Shown piece after piece: positions 1-10,712 of a stretch of 64,000 nt of DNA; position 1 is the first letter of the stretch; the number at the start of each line of letters is the position of its first letter. Origin of the DNA: Ceratothoa steindachneri (Eukaryota; Arthropoda; Malacostraca; Isopoda; Cymothoidae). Under the pieces are notes generated by a model. That model was given only the letters and a program-made list of their open reading frames with translations. It ran no database searches and was not told the origin of the DNA. The position numbers and the translations under genes were made by a program. The stretch spans positions 47,974,780 to 48,038,779 of the forward strand of contig OZ018338.1 of NCBI GenBank assembly GCA_963969495.1. Reading direction: 5' to 3'.

Positions 1-387
1 GCACAAACAAAATGCTGGGCTGGTTCTCCCCTACAGGCAAGAAACTACATTACACATATATAAAACACTCGTGCGACCTCTCTCACGTACGCGCCACTGT
101 CACTCGTAGCTGCAAGTGTCACGTGGCAGAAGAAGGCTCAGCGTATTCATAACTCTGCTCTGAAGCGCGCTTGTCACTCTCCCATGTACGCGAGAATGTC
201 CACACTACACGACAACAACAAATTTGCACCCCTCAACACATACGTTCACAGTAGAATCACAAAACAACTCGGGAAACTCGCCAGAGATCCTATATACACC
301 GCACTACACGCAAGACTGTATGTTGCGATGGCACTGCAATACCCCGCAGCCCATGACCACCCGCAACCCATGCCGTTCTACGCATAA
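1..387 (+). pseudogene. I-like (Nimb-type) LINE RT, C-terminal fragment
   Basis: The left edge starts inside the region after the catalytic domain of a non-LTR reverse transcriptase. The motif YKTLVRP is read in frame 2; after a frameshift near base 80 the reading continues in frame 1 as LTYAPLSLVAASVTWQKKAQ, RIHNSALKRA and LHDNNKFAPLNTYVHSRI, then stops at 385-387. This YKtLIRP..LTYA..QN.aLR..LH pattern is the typical tail of Jockey/I-group LINE polymerases. No catalytic motif is inside the window, so function cannot be judged; the frameshift shows decay. It resembles the RT fragment near 59 kb in type. Confidence 0.72.
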
Positions 388-688
388 GTTAAGAGCATCA
401 TGAATAACGCGTTTCCGACTATGCAGACACGATCTCCTTCCTGACCACCCCCCAACCGTCGTCCAGTCCCGAACACCCCGAGACACACCCAACTACACCA
501 AGTATCGGTATCTAGCCTCCGACCTATCAACTCTTCCTATCCCCTTTCAAGTTATTTCCGTACCATTTTCCTTTTCCTCTACGACTACCTGATCTTCTGT
601 GTTACAAAGGGATCCCTCTCTGTTCTTTCTATATACATTGATTCGATTCGTTTTCTTTCATTCAGTCCGATTCTACCTCCACATTTCA
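388..688. other. No gene recognised
   Basis: Pyrimidine-rich sequence with no convincing coding, RNA or repeat signal. It may be the 3' flank of the LINE fragment. Confidence 0.5.
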
Positions 689-897
689 TTGGTAAAGGAG
701 GAAAGAATATATAAAGAGGCTCCGAAGATGATCCAATAAGATCAAAAGCTCAGCAATTTATGTTGTTTTTACCAAAGAGAGATGAATACAGGACAAATGA
801 TCTACCATCTACAAGATGAAATAAATAAGGATGTTAGAAGAATAGAAAGTTGCCAAAGGACATTAACTAAGGTGAAATACACCAGGGTGTTCAACAA
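689..897 (+). repeat. Dispersed repeat, copy 1 (pairs with 3084-3300)
   Basis: About 200 bases match 3084-3300 at roughly 80-85 percent by eye. Both read MNTGQ(M/V)I(Y/H)HLQ followed by KK/NK..VRR.ESC, and both run shortly afterwards into a (TA)n array. The coding-like conservation suggests a piece of a mobile element, possibly an N-terminal part of a Penelope-like element, but I could not identify the family. Confidence 0.55.
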
Positions 898-900
898 ATT

Positions 901-903
<3 letters not shown>

Positions 904-990
<87 letters not shown>
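904..990. repeat. (TA)n microsatellite
   Basis: About 87 bases of uninterrupted AT dinucleotides between the repeat at 689-897 and the tail of the Penelope-like element at 991-2437. Confidence 0.98.
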
Positions 991-991
<1 letters not shown>

Positions 992-1093
992 GATGAAAAT
1001 TAATGCAATATCGCAAGAAAAGATGAGGAATTAAACCACATTCTCCGAAGACAATTTAATTCAGAACAGTTTCGGTATATCTCACACCCTTTT

Positions 1094-2095
1094 TCAACTG
1101 ACACTGCGTAGAAAATATAAGAGAAGTGCATATAAGCATAACACAAGATCCCCTCTTTTTTTCCCCAATCCCCTACTTGTGGCTAATCTGGGGAGGGGGT
1201 TAGGCCTAAACATAATGAAGGGCTGACATTTAACTATTTTGTTTATATGCTTTCTTATTACAGGATTAAAAGAAAATTGACCCTCAGATAGATTTAAATT
1301 AGGAACTGACGATATCAAGCTCGATTCTACGATTCTTCTCTTAACATAGTTAGCCGATTTAAATACCATTTTACTTCCATTGAAATCGATCGTATGATTC
1401 TTGTCTCTAACATGGCAAAATATTCCACTGCTTTCGCTGCCCACTCTAATATCTCTTTTGTGTTCGTACAATCTCTTGTCTAGATTTCTCCCCGTTTCCC
1501 CTATATAAACTTTATGGCAATCGTTGCATGATATTGCATATACTCCTATGTTATGATGTTCTTTGGGTTTCCTGGCAATCATCAATTGGTTTAAGGAATT
1601 ATTATATTTAAAGGCTAGATTAATACCCGCTTTTCCAAATATGTCCTTTAAACTATTTAATTTATTATTAAATGGCAATGTTATACATTTGTTGAAGTCG
1701 TTAGTGCGGGAAGGCTTATTACCATAGAATGTTTTCCTAGCTGCAAAATGGGCAGACGATATGAACCAATCGGGGTAATACAAATTAGAAAAAATGGTCC
1801 TGATAATGACAATTTCTTCATCTAAATACGAAGGATGACATATTTTGTATTCTCTAAGGAAAAGGTTAGAAATTACCGATTTTTTAACAGTATTATCGTG
1901 AAACGAAAAATAATGTATATAGGCATTCGAGTGGGTTGGTTTCCTATACACGTCAAGTTTTAATTCATGGTGATCTTTATTAATGAGGACATCTTAAAAG
2001 GGTAATCTATTATCATATTTCCATTCATATTTAAATTTGATGGAGACATGCAAATTATTCAAATTATTAAAAAAAGTATCAAAATCATGGCCATT
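1094..2095 (-). pseudogene. PLE RT C-terminus and GIY-YIG endonuclease
   Basis: The frame continues from the deleted motif C as HVSIKFKYEWKYDNRLPF, then a TAA where the family has Leu (LPFLDVLI), then YRKPTHSNAYIHYFSFH. After this stop the frame is open for 286 codons to 1094. Residues about 134-168 of that open part are the GIY-YIG nuclease core: IGVYAISCNDCHKVYIGETG with NLDKRLYEHKRDIR after it, and further on the NLNLSEGQFSF C-terminal motif. The nuclease makes the nick used for target-primed reverse transcription. The nuclease half looks intact, whereas the RT half is inactive. Confidence 0.88.
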
Positions 2096-2432
2096 AGGCC
2101 ATACCTTAACCATATAAAGTTAGGGGGAGAAATTGTGGGAAGGAGTTCAGTCTCAAAATATTGCATGAAGAGACATGCCAATATCGGAGATAAACTATTT
2201 CCCATGCTAAGGCCAAATATTTGTCTATAAAACTCATTATTTACTCGAAACACATTGTCAGAGAGACATAATTCAACTAAATCGATAAATTTACTCGTAG
2301 AAATGGGAAGATCCAAATTAAGTCTAGGCATGATTTCCCACAGAAGGCCCATGGTTTGGTCAACCGGAACTTTGGTAAACAAAGAGTTTACATCAAAGCT
2401 CACAAGTTTTCCATCCGGTAATGTGGTTTAAT
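2059..2432 (-). pseudogene. PLE reverse transcriptase, palm fragment with active site deleted
   Basis: Reading leftward, the sequence shows LPDGKLVSFDVNSLFTKVPV (motif A, with catalytic Asp in SFDV) and YRQIFGLSMGNSLSPILACL (motif B). The next motif should be WxRYVDD. Here WLRYG is followed directly, after a frame change, by PNGHDFDTFFNNLNNLHVS, which normally lies downstream of the YxDD box. The simplest reading is a deletion of roughly ten codons that removed both catalytic aspartates of motif C. An upstream in-frame stop lies just before LPDG. RT in this family copies the element RNA at a nicked target; this copy cannot. Confidence 0.85.
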
Positions 2433-2434
2433 TC

Positions 2435-2437
<3 letters not shown>

Positions 2438-2526
<89 letters not shown>

Positions 2527-2540
2527 TAATATATATATAT
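2438..2540. repeat. (TA)n microsatellite
   Basis: Uninterrupted AT dinucleotides to 2522, then an imperfect AT-rich extension to about 2540. It separates the truncated end of the 991-2437 element from the next Penelope-like fragment. Confidence 0.97.
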
Positions 2541-3080
<540 letters not shown>

Positions 3081-3083
3081 TCC

Positions 3084-3300
3084 ACTCATTACATCGGTAA
3101 AGGAGGCAAGAACACATCAAAACGCTCCGAAGACGATCGAATAAGATCGAATGCTCAGCAATTTAGTTTGTTTTTTACCAAACACATTCATTTAAAAGAG
3201 ATGAATACAGGACAAGTGATCCACCATCTACAATATGGAATAAAAAAGACAGTTAGAAGAAGAGAAAGTTGCTAAAGGAAATTAATTAAGCCGAAATACA
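3084..3300 (+). repeat. Dispersed repeat, copy 2 (pairs with 689-897)
   Basis: Same block as 689-897, sharing GGTAAAGGAGG near the start and GATGAATACAGGACAA in the middle, and again followed within about 70 bases by a (TA)n array. Confidence 0.55.
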
Positions 3301-3355
3301 CAATGCCTTCAACAAAATTTGAATTCAGGAAAGACTGCTACCCAACTACACTAAA

Positions 3356-3364
<9 letters not shown>

Positions 3365-3442
<78 letters not shown>
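3365..3442. repeat. (TA)n microsatellite
   Basis: About 78 bases of TA dinucleotides. Confidence 0.97.
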
Positions 3443-3445
<3 letters not shown>

Positions 3446-4417
3446 TGTGTTTCAGAATTCTTTTACAAACTTTAACCTAAGTTCTTAACGGTTCTTAACG
3501 GTGACCAGTATGGAGATTGCTGTGTTTACAGTTTACATAAAATAGCGCGTAGTACACGGGCCATACAAAATTTGGAAATTCGTGAAAATTATAATAATGA
3601 AGATTTCGTTTTGTAATTACTGTATGTTGATCATACAACATTGTTTGTGTTTTAAATGTGAAAATGCGACCAAAAAAATGAATAAAAATACAAGATAACA
3701 AAGTGCAAATTTGACCATTTTTATCAGTGTTTAAATGATGTTATTTGTGTTTTTATCTAACATTATTTTACGTTGAATGCAAGATTTAACTATACACAGT
3801 GTTGTGCCAAGTGTATTAAGTAATAGGATGAGTGTTTATAAATAAGATACTTTGGCACTTATCATTTTATAGGCTCTTTTGTATTCGGTTTGTGAATTTC
3901 AATTTTCCAGTTGTATTATTGCACTAAGATAGGGATTTTACATTGCCTAATGACGTTATTAATATATTTATGCAATGATAAACAATGAGGGTTGTGCATT
4001 ACTTGCTCAAAAATGTTCTATAAAATTAAGAAATTTATTATTTTTATATTATTTTTGATACCTATGTAAAAATGTTGTAAAATAACAATTTTAACCATTT
4101 TTTTATGTCTTTTCATAACATTTATGTATCATTTAGTAGTAGTAGATCCTTTAATTTCAGTTGGCATATAAAAAAAATTATATGAAATGGTACCAAGGCC
4201 CTATGGAGCGTGTCCTACATGATCACGATCCGTACAAAAACACTTTTAAAAAAATGTCAGCATAAATATAAACTGGTAAACATATTTAAAAGTTCTGTAT
4301 GTGGAAAATTGTTATTTATGTGAGCTACCTGTTGGGCACCTCGGATTTCTGGTAACTTCAAAACTTTAGTTTTGATGACCAAAAAAGCACTACCAGTACG
4401 ATCCGTGTCCACCTGTA

Positions 4418-4423
<6 letters not shown>
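3443..4423. other. AT-rich stretch between two (TA)n arrays
   Basis: No reading frame of note. It begins CAGTGTGTTTCAGAATTC right after one (TA)n array and ends just before another; the start has the look of a DNA-transposon terminus but I find no matching inverted end. The words ACGATCCGTAC (about 4227) and ACGATCCGTGTCC (about 4400) recur 170 bases apart. Confidence 0.4.

Positions 4424-4475
<52 letters not shown>
4424..4475. repeat. (TA)n microsatellite
   Basis: About 50 bases of TA dinucleotides abutting the end of a Penelope-like copy. Confidence 0.97.
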
Positions 4476-4478
<3 letters not shown>

Positions 4479-5225
4479 ATGTCCGGCAGGAAAAAATGAA
4501 ATGGTATTTCCGAGTACTTTCAGGCATTATTAAGTTCCTTATCAAGGATAACTACAAGAAATAATACTATATTAGAGGTATATATACGAAAGAAAAGTAT
4601 AAAAGACCGCCTCCAAAACAAGAACTCACCAATGAGGAAGACGGAAGGGGGAAGGTAAAGATTCACATTAAGAATGACAAGAAGCAGGTAGGAGGGTCAA
4701 ACTGAGAAGACGAAAGGGTAACAGATTAAAAGAAATGGAGATAGCCTAACGAGGGAGATTATAAGCAACGAGGAGCGAAAGAGTGGGGAAAATACAATGT
4801 ACATATCAGAGCAGTGACATAATTAAAAAAACAAAAAAACAAAATGGGTCCACATAACTAAAGATTGTATATAAAACTAAAGACAAAAGTTAGAACTAAT
4901 TTCTTTAAGTATTAATTTTTTAACTATAGCATATATTTTATATAAGCCAGGGAAGAGGTTAAAATTATCACATTGGCTTATAAAAGCACATTCAATGATA
5001 TTCCTTTTTATACGGGCCATTGGAACGATAAATAAATTTTGCCGAGTTCCAGTTAATTAGATGGTCCTTATCTGACATGTGGACAAGGAAAGCACTGTTA
5101 TTTTTGCCTCTTCGGACATTATATTTATGTTGATTTATGCGAACAGAAAGTTGTTTACCTGTTTGTCCATAATATTTACTTAGGCAACCAGAACACACAA
5201 CTGAATAACCCCCGCCCCCCACCAA
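4476..5225 (-). pseudogene. PLE family B, endonuclease and 3' tail
   Basis: The minus strand from 5225 reads YSVVCSGCLSKYYGQTGKQL, then SVRINQHKYNVRRG, FLVHMSDKDHLINWNSAKFI and, after a frame change near 4998, IIECAFISQ with NFNLFPGLYKIYAIVKK. This is a GIY-YIG endonuclease (YSVVC..C...YYGQTG) of a Penelope-like element with its family C-terminus. No RT remains. The 3' tail runs to the (TA)n array; at 4504-4549 it carries a degenerate hammerhead-like hairpin also present in the copies at 7420-8060 and 62018-62850. Frame changes show it is not functional. Confidence 0.82.
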
Positions 5226-5560
5226 CTATTACAATTATTACGTACTAATAAATTCTTAAGGATATATCGCATTAATGCGATATATATCCAGTGCAAAAAA
5301 TAATAATAAACAACAATATTTGAATCCGATTTATTTAAAAAAAAAAAACTAGTTTCAATTGTTGATGCCATTGTCACTGTGTAATGAAATGCAAGGCAAG
5401 CGACTCCAGTATATATAGGCGAACAAAAAACTAAACAAAATGAAAACAGAGGAAATAAACTGGCAACATTATTCAGATATATTTGTTGAATTTGTATTGC
5501 CCTTCAGATAAACTAAAATTATCGACTTTTTTAATGACGACTGATTCTGCAATTCTCCTC

Positions 5561-5562
<2 letters not shown>
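5226..5562 (-). mobile_element. PLE family A'' tail and endonuclease scrap
   Basis: Minus-strand 5470-5562 reads [20 protein letters not shown] then QYKFNKYI, the endonuclease C-terminus, preceded on the plus side by a tail related to 2541-2888. A perfect palindrome around ATATATCGCATTAATGCGAT lies at about 5263-5286 near the outer end of the tail. Confidence 0.68.
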
Positions 5563-5644
<82 letters not shown>

Positions 5645-5654
5645 TATATATATA

Positions 5655-5702
<48 letters not shown>
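5563..5702. repeat. Compound (TA)n microsatellite
   Basis: Two TA arrays separated by AT-rich interruptions near 5641 and 5657-5665. Confidence 0.97.
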
Positions 5703-5704
<2 letters not shown>

Positions 5705-5977
5705 ATCATTAATACCAAGTAGATTAAAATACCAAAATTCATTCTATAATTAATTTAATTGCTTATTTGGGGCTTTCTCTCTCCTGTTCCCATTGCTTAT
5801 ATATTACAATTTTCTGTTGTTTTCGTTATTCATTGATAATGAACTTGAAATATAGTATTCGAAAGTACTTAGAATCTTCATTTTATTTTCTTTGTCGGCT
5901 TTGTTCCATTTACTGCTTAGTAAATAGAAACGGAATAATTTTTCTTCGGAAATAGTTATTTCTTACTTTGAAAAAAA
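5703..5977. other. No gene recognised
   Basis: AT-rich sequence with a 62-codon frame at 5767-5955 that shows no family features. Confidence 0.4.
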
Positions 5978-6074
5978 TCCGAGCTGGGGTGGGATTCGAA
6001 CCGAGCACATTGAAGCAGCGAACAACCGCTTTGATCTCAATTAAACCGCCATTTAGACCACTCGGCTACGCGGA
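5978..6074 (-). tRNA. tRNA-Leu-like pseudogene or SINE head
   Basis: The minus strand contains TAGCCGAGTGGTCTAA, a good RNA polymerase III box A in the leucine-tRNA style, and GGTTCGAATCCCACC, a box B and T-arm matching leucine tRNAs. TCCG at the start pairs with CGGA at the end. The anticodon loop could be TTGAGAT (anticodon GAG, Leu), but the anticodon stem has a mismatch and at 97 bases the molecule is longer than usual. I read it as a tRNA-derived retroposon head or pseudogene. Flanks show no other SINE feature that I recognise. Confidence 0.5.
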
Positions 6075-6284
6075 AGACAAAAATCTTGCGGATAGACAAG
6101 CTTTTTAAAGCATGCTTCGCATGGTCGAACGAATAGGAGAAAGAGAATTAATTAGGGATTCAAAGGACAAGGGAGAAATCAAATATTCAATTAGAATTTT
6201 TGCTTCCAAATACCACATCATTCATTCAGTCGATGGATTTGGGAATCATAAAGAATCTTAAGATGTCATACCGCTCCGCTATTG
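6075..6284. other. No gene recognised
   Basis: Unassigned flank between the tRNA-like sequence and the palindrome. Confidence 0.4.
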
Positions 6285-6620
<336 letters not shown>

Positions 6621-6744
6621 TGTTCACTCATCTCCTCTTCAACTATGATTTATTGGCCTTGATTTGTAACACCAAAAATTCTGCTTTCCAATTCTCTTAT
6701 CTTTTTCCCTCGAGTCTGTGTTAGGTTCCTCTGATACACGATAT

Positions 6745-6944
<200 letters not shown>

Positions 6945-6948
<4 letters not shown>

Positions 6949-7347
6949 ACACATATAAACAGGTGGCATTATGCTCATGTGATCAGGGATCTCGGCTCAC
7001 TAACTTCAGCCCTTCATCTTATAAAAACTTCAACTTCAGAAATAAAATTATATTTCATCAAGTTGTTTATAAAAATCCAAATACGACTTATTTGGTCGGC
7101 ACCCTCAAGGAAGAACCGACTTCTCTCGCTACATATATATCATGCACGCAGGATATTTCCAAGAGATGTACGCTCAGTTCAAAGCAGTGCCGTAGTCTGT
7201 CACGTTTTCTTCGCATCATAGAAAACTGAGTTATGATCTTCTGTAATGCAAAATTAAAATAGATTTCCATGCAGTTTAAATTCTCCTGATGTAGCTCTAG
7301 GTTACTGTTATAGTAAAGTCGTAGGTAGGTGGGTTGTTATAAACTTT

Positions 7348-7348
<1 letters not shown>
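6945..7348. other. No gene recognised
   Basis: Short open frames on both strands overlap one another without family features; nothing is supported. Confidence 0.4.

Positions 7349-7418
<70 letters not shown>
7349..7418. repeat. (TA)n microsatellite
   Basis: About 70 bases of TA dinucleotides abutting a Penelope-like copy. Confidence 0.97.
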
Positions 7419-7423
<5 letters not shown>

Positions 7424-8060
7424 AAAAACTCACAAAATGCACAAAGGAAAAGTGAAAAACGATTCCGAGCGCTTTCGTCTTTATTCTTAAAGACCTTTTC
7501 AAGGAATGACAAGAGGCAGAACATACATTGCCTTAAATAGTGGAGGGAAGGGGGGAGATATGATTACCTACCTATGAACCATAATTAGGGGGCACAAAAT
7601 CCTGAAACAACTTTATTTGAGATTTTATGTATGGAGTGATAATGGGGTCTAGCGCGAACAAACGTAGGCCATGAATGGTCTTTTGCAGTATCCTTCTTTT
7701 CTTATGTTCTTAAACCAGGGCTAATGTTGAAATTTGTGAACGTGTTAATGGAGACACATTCTAATATATTTCTCGAAATATAATTACTGCATTTTCTGAC
7801 TGGTTTGACACTATTCCAGTTAATGATATGGTTAAGATTGTACATATGTAAAAAAACGCAGATTGTTCACTGTGATTACGTACATTGGCTTGATGTTGCT
7901 TAACCTGGACATCTAGTTCTTTTCCCGTTTGTCCATAATAACATTTTTGCAGGTGTTGCAGACTATCGAATAAATAATGCCAGGTCGGGGGGGGGGAGGG
8001 AATTTTTGACAAAAATGGGATAAATTGTAGTCTCGTACTTAAAAATAACATTTATGTTCA
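7419..8060 (-). pseudogene. PLE family B, endonuclease fragment and 3' tail
   Basis: The minus strand reads CYYGQTGKELDVQVKQHQAN then VRNHSEQSAFF, a GIY-YIG core of the same type as YYGQTGKQLSVRINQHKYN at 5.1 kb. The N-terminal half of the core is disturbed by a G-rich run at 7987-7999 (minus-strand C-run). The tail 7419-7560 contains a hairpin motif (7460-7505) in which a perfect 7 bp stem is followed by GAAA. No reverse transcriptase is left; only a short stretch upstream of the nuclease resembles the family linker. Confidence 0.78.
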
Positions 8061-9407
8061 TAGGCCTAAGTAAACGAGATAATTTAATGAAAATATGGGT
8101 ATAGGGTAAAACTAATAAGTAGAGGCCATAATGATTCGGACACTTAGGTTTCCATCACAAAAGTAACAGTAGCTACAAACCAAATAATGGTAATGCACGA
8201 TAAATTACAAATATAAAATAATCCTGGCTATAAGTTATGCATGCAAATTGTACATGTTAGGATGGATGAAACTGCAAGTTACATGCAAATGAGCATTTTT
8301 ATTGCATAAATATGGTGGTCAAAAGGATTAGGACGGCGCGTAGCGCCCAATTGCAAGGTGAAGTAGAGCCAACAAGGAACCTCACAAATTAGCACCCCGT
8401 TGACCCTATGAAATCTTGCAATTGGGCACACAAATCGAAGATTGAAATAATATACCATCCTGTAATATTGAATTGATGTAAGACATTTTTTTAAAGTAAT
8501 GTAAAATTAAAATTTAATAATCTATATATCAATGTAAAGCAAAATATTTTGTAATGAGGCAAGTTAAATTGTTGTGCTCCCTCGAACGTACAAACACATA
8601 CATTAGGAAAGAGATGCGAGCCGAAGGTCTGGCCACAGAGAAAATAAATACAGTGTAAACAGCTGTGTACACATAAAATGGAATCTGATCTTACCCGCCA
8701 GAGTTTACATGAACCCGTGAAAGACAAAATCAATCTTGCTATAAATGTTGGCTGATAAAGCACGGTTAGGTTCCCAAAGTCAGATACTCAGCAGTCTTAG
8801 TAGAGAACACACCCACATACCCTTTGATCCAACAAGCTCCGCCTCGCTTTCAGATTAAGAGAAGAGAAGCCACGGCCCCTCAATTGGTGTTAGTATAAAA
8901 AAGCAGGCAGAAACATACATCATAATTAGTATATTATTAGCTTAATTATTATTAGTATCACCAGTCAGTACCTCGTCCTCAATCCGTCCGCGCATACTCC
9001 CAACAATCTGACGCATAATAAGACTTACAAGAAACACTGAGTATTAATACTGATAGCCAGCCAAAGACGTGAACACACAAACGAACCATGAACAACTCAA
9101 CAATTCCATTTGCCCGAACTGAGGTAGCCCTAAGCCAAGATTAAAGTGTACAAACCCGACATATTTCTTCTGAGTCCTTCCTTCTGCCGAGAAACAACCA
9201 GGTTACCATTCGAACCTAGCTTACTGTCGAATTCCCAATCAAAAGAAAAATAAAGAGTCAGCCTTACCTGCCTTAGTCCATCGTCATCCATAAGCGTAAT
9301 TCTATTATTTCTTTCTTTGAGTCAAACAACAAATTTATGATAGTAACTTGCTTCCATGAATTCTTAGCACTTTCAGCCATTAGCTGGTCAAGTTCCGAGC
9401 AGCAAAC
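8061..9407. other. Unassigned intergenic sequence
   Basis: No coding evidence. At 8346-8426 the word GCCCAATTGCAAG is followed about 55 bases later by its exact reverse complement, a small potential hairpin. The rest is AT-rich unique-looking sequence. Confidence 0.4.
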
Positions 9408-10315
9408 ATGCAAAGGGGACCCACTACACCTGTCTATATCCAGGAGATAATTGTTAAGTTACGTCAAGAAGACCATATCTCTATCACAACCTTATTTGAA
9501 ATGGTTAAACTACCCAAAATTATGGTACATAATATTGTATAACGTTACGATACCACAGGCTCATGTATAAATGGAATTTCTACTGGCAGGCTTTGAATAC
9601 TTCAAAGAGAGATCGCAAATCCATCATAGGTATCTAAAAAAGGACCAATACAAGACAGCAGCCAGGATATATCAAGAAGTAAATAAAACGATGGGCAATA
9701 GTGTCTCTAGGAATTTTGTATCAGGCGGCCTGACGGAGAGATCTGTAAAATTTCGCCCACCTGCAGTCAAGCTATTGATCAGCCCTAAGAACAAGAGAGC
9801 TAGATTATCCTTCGCCACTAAGCACATGCTATGGACACAAGACCAATGCTCCAAAGTTCACTTCAGCGATGAATCTAAGTATAATTTGTATAGGTCAGAT
9901 GGCACGAGGTTCGTCCTTTGAAGACCTGGCGAAAAATTATCCGGCAGATGCGTGAAGAGCAGCGTCAAGTTTGATGGAGGAAGCGTTATGGTGTGGGGCA
10001 TAATTTTGACGGAAGATACTGGCTCACTTGTCCGCTTGCAAGGCAGAGTAAATGCCAATTGTATAAAGAACTTCTGCAAGCACATGATGTGCCCCATATG
10101 AAAGCCACCTCTGCCAAACCTGCCATTTGTGTACAGGGTAATGCACCTTGACACACATCAAAGTTGGTGAAGAATTTCCTGGATCAAGAGGAAGTAAGTG
10201 TCATGGACTGACCTGCTGAAAGCCCTGACCTCAATCCAATTGAGAATTTGTGGAAGACGCTAGGAGAGGAAAGAAAGGAGAGAAACCCAAGTCAGCATCG
10301 TCGAAGAACTTTGTG
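9408..10315 (+). pseudogene. Tc1-like transposase pseudogene
   Basis: From the ATG at 9408 the frame reads MQRGPTTPVYIQEIIVKLRQ then ITTLFEMVKLPKIMVHNIV (helix-turn-helix region) up to a TAA, then RYDTTGSCINGISTGRL. After frame changes 9600-9921 gives KVHFSDESKYNLYRSDG, the block around the first catalytic Asp, and SVKFDGGSVMVWG. The later block reads QGNAP, then a stop, HTSKLVKNFLDQ and ESPDLNPIENLWK. The family has DNAP, so the second catalytic Asp is Gly here. DDE transposases of this family excise and insert at TA. Several stops and shifts make this copy dead; I did not find its terminal inverted repeats. Confidence 0.88.
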
Positions 10316-10379
10316 AAATATTACAAGAGGAATAGAGAAAATAACACCAGAAATATGCCTTCGTTTAGTACGCTCCATT

Positions 10380-10712
10380 GGCAGAAGATACTGGGCAGGG
10401 AGATACTGGGTTTGATGGGGGTAACGCTTTGGGGAAAGTAGAGTCACTGTGCCTGGTAGCTTAACGGTTGAACATCTGACCGGCAATCAGCAGACACGGT
10501 TCGAGTCCCAGCCAGGAATTTCAAACCTTTTCCCCTGGCGTTATTTCTGTCTTCTCAGTAAGAGATTGCCTTCAGGGTGCCGCCCTCTGCTCTCTTTGAT
10601 TCTAGTGTTCTTCTAATGTCCCTTTCTCTTACCTCTAAAAAACTCCTGTTTCTTGGCTCATTGCTCATTCGCGTCCAATTTCTCTTTCTCTTATACTATA
10701 TTGTTATTGTCG
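10380..10712 (+). repeat. Composite repeat R1, copy A (5' part with tRNA-like head)
   Basis: Shares CTGGGTTTGATGGGGGTAAC, the tRNA-like core (10452-10518) and the block TTATTTCTGTCTTCTC..GATTGCCTTC..GTGCCGCCCTCTGCTC with copy D at 14200-14455. Its 3' part (AAAACTCCTGTTTCTTG, TTTCTCTTTCTCTT) overlaps copy C at 13882-14160. It follows the Tc1-like pseudogene directly. Confidence 0.75.
10452..10518 (+). tRNA. tRNA-like promoter head of repeat R1
   Basis: Contains TAGCTTAACGGTTGAAC as box A-like and GGTTCGAGTCC as a full box B. The ends CCTGG and CCAGG pair, and CTGA..TCAG forms an anticodon-like stem with loop CCGGCAA. It is 67 bases long and repeated in copy D, so it is a retroposon head, not a working tRNA gene. 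Confidence 0.6.

Larger units (their letters stand above)
991..2437 (-). mobile_element. Penelope-like element (family A), 5'-truncated
   Basis: A minus-strand Penelope-like retroelement containing RT motifs A and B, the RT C-terminus and a GIY-YIG endonuclease, followed by a long 3' tail ending at the (TA)n array at 904-990. The other end is truncated at motif A and abuts the (TA)n array at 2438-2522. A 20 bp stretch of its own 3' tail (1024-1043) recurs inverted at 2417-2436, directly beside the second array, so both ends have the order tail fragment then (TA)n. The copy is dead: an active-site deletion and a stop codon are described in the next two entries. Confidence 0.85.

Noticed and set aside
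782..1003. Open frames made of YIYIYI, LSLSLS or RERERE residues (also 2717-3120, 3303-3488, 6226-7221, 7297-7524, 13748-13969, 60005-60400, 61716-62139)
   Set aside because: They are translations of (TA)n, (CT)n and (GA)n dinucleotide arrays, open on both strands by composition alone.
3443..3480. Mariner terminal inverted repeat CAGTGTGTTTCAGAATTC
   Set aside because: No matching inverted end was found before 4424, so no element could be delimited.
5978..6074. Functional tRNA-Leu gene
   Set aside because: Over-long, mismatched anticodon stem and mutated acceptor; kept only as a tRNA-like sequence.
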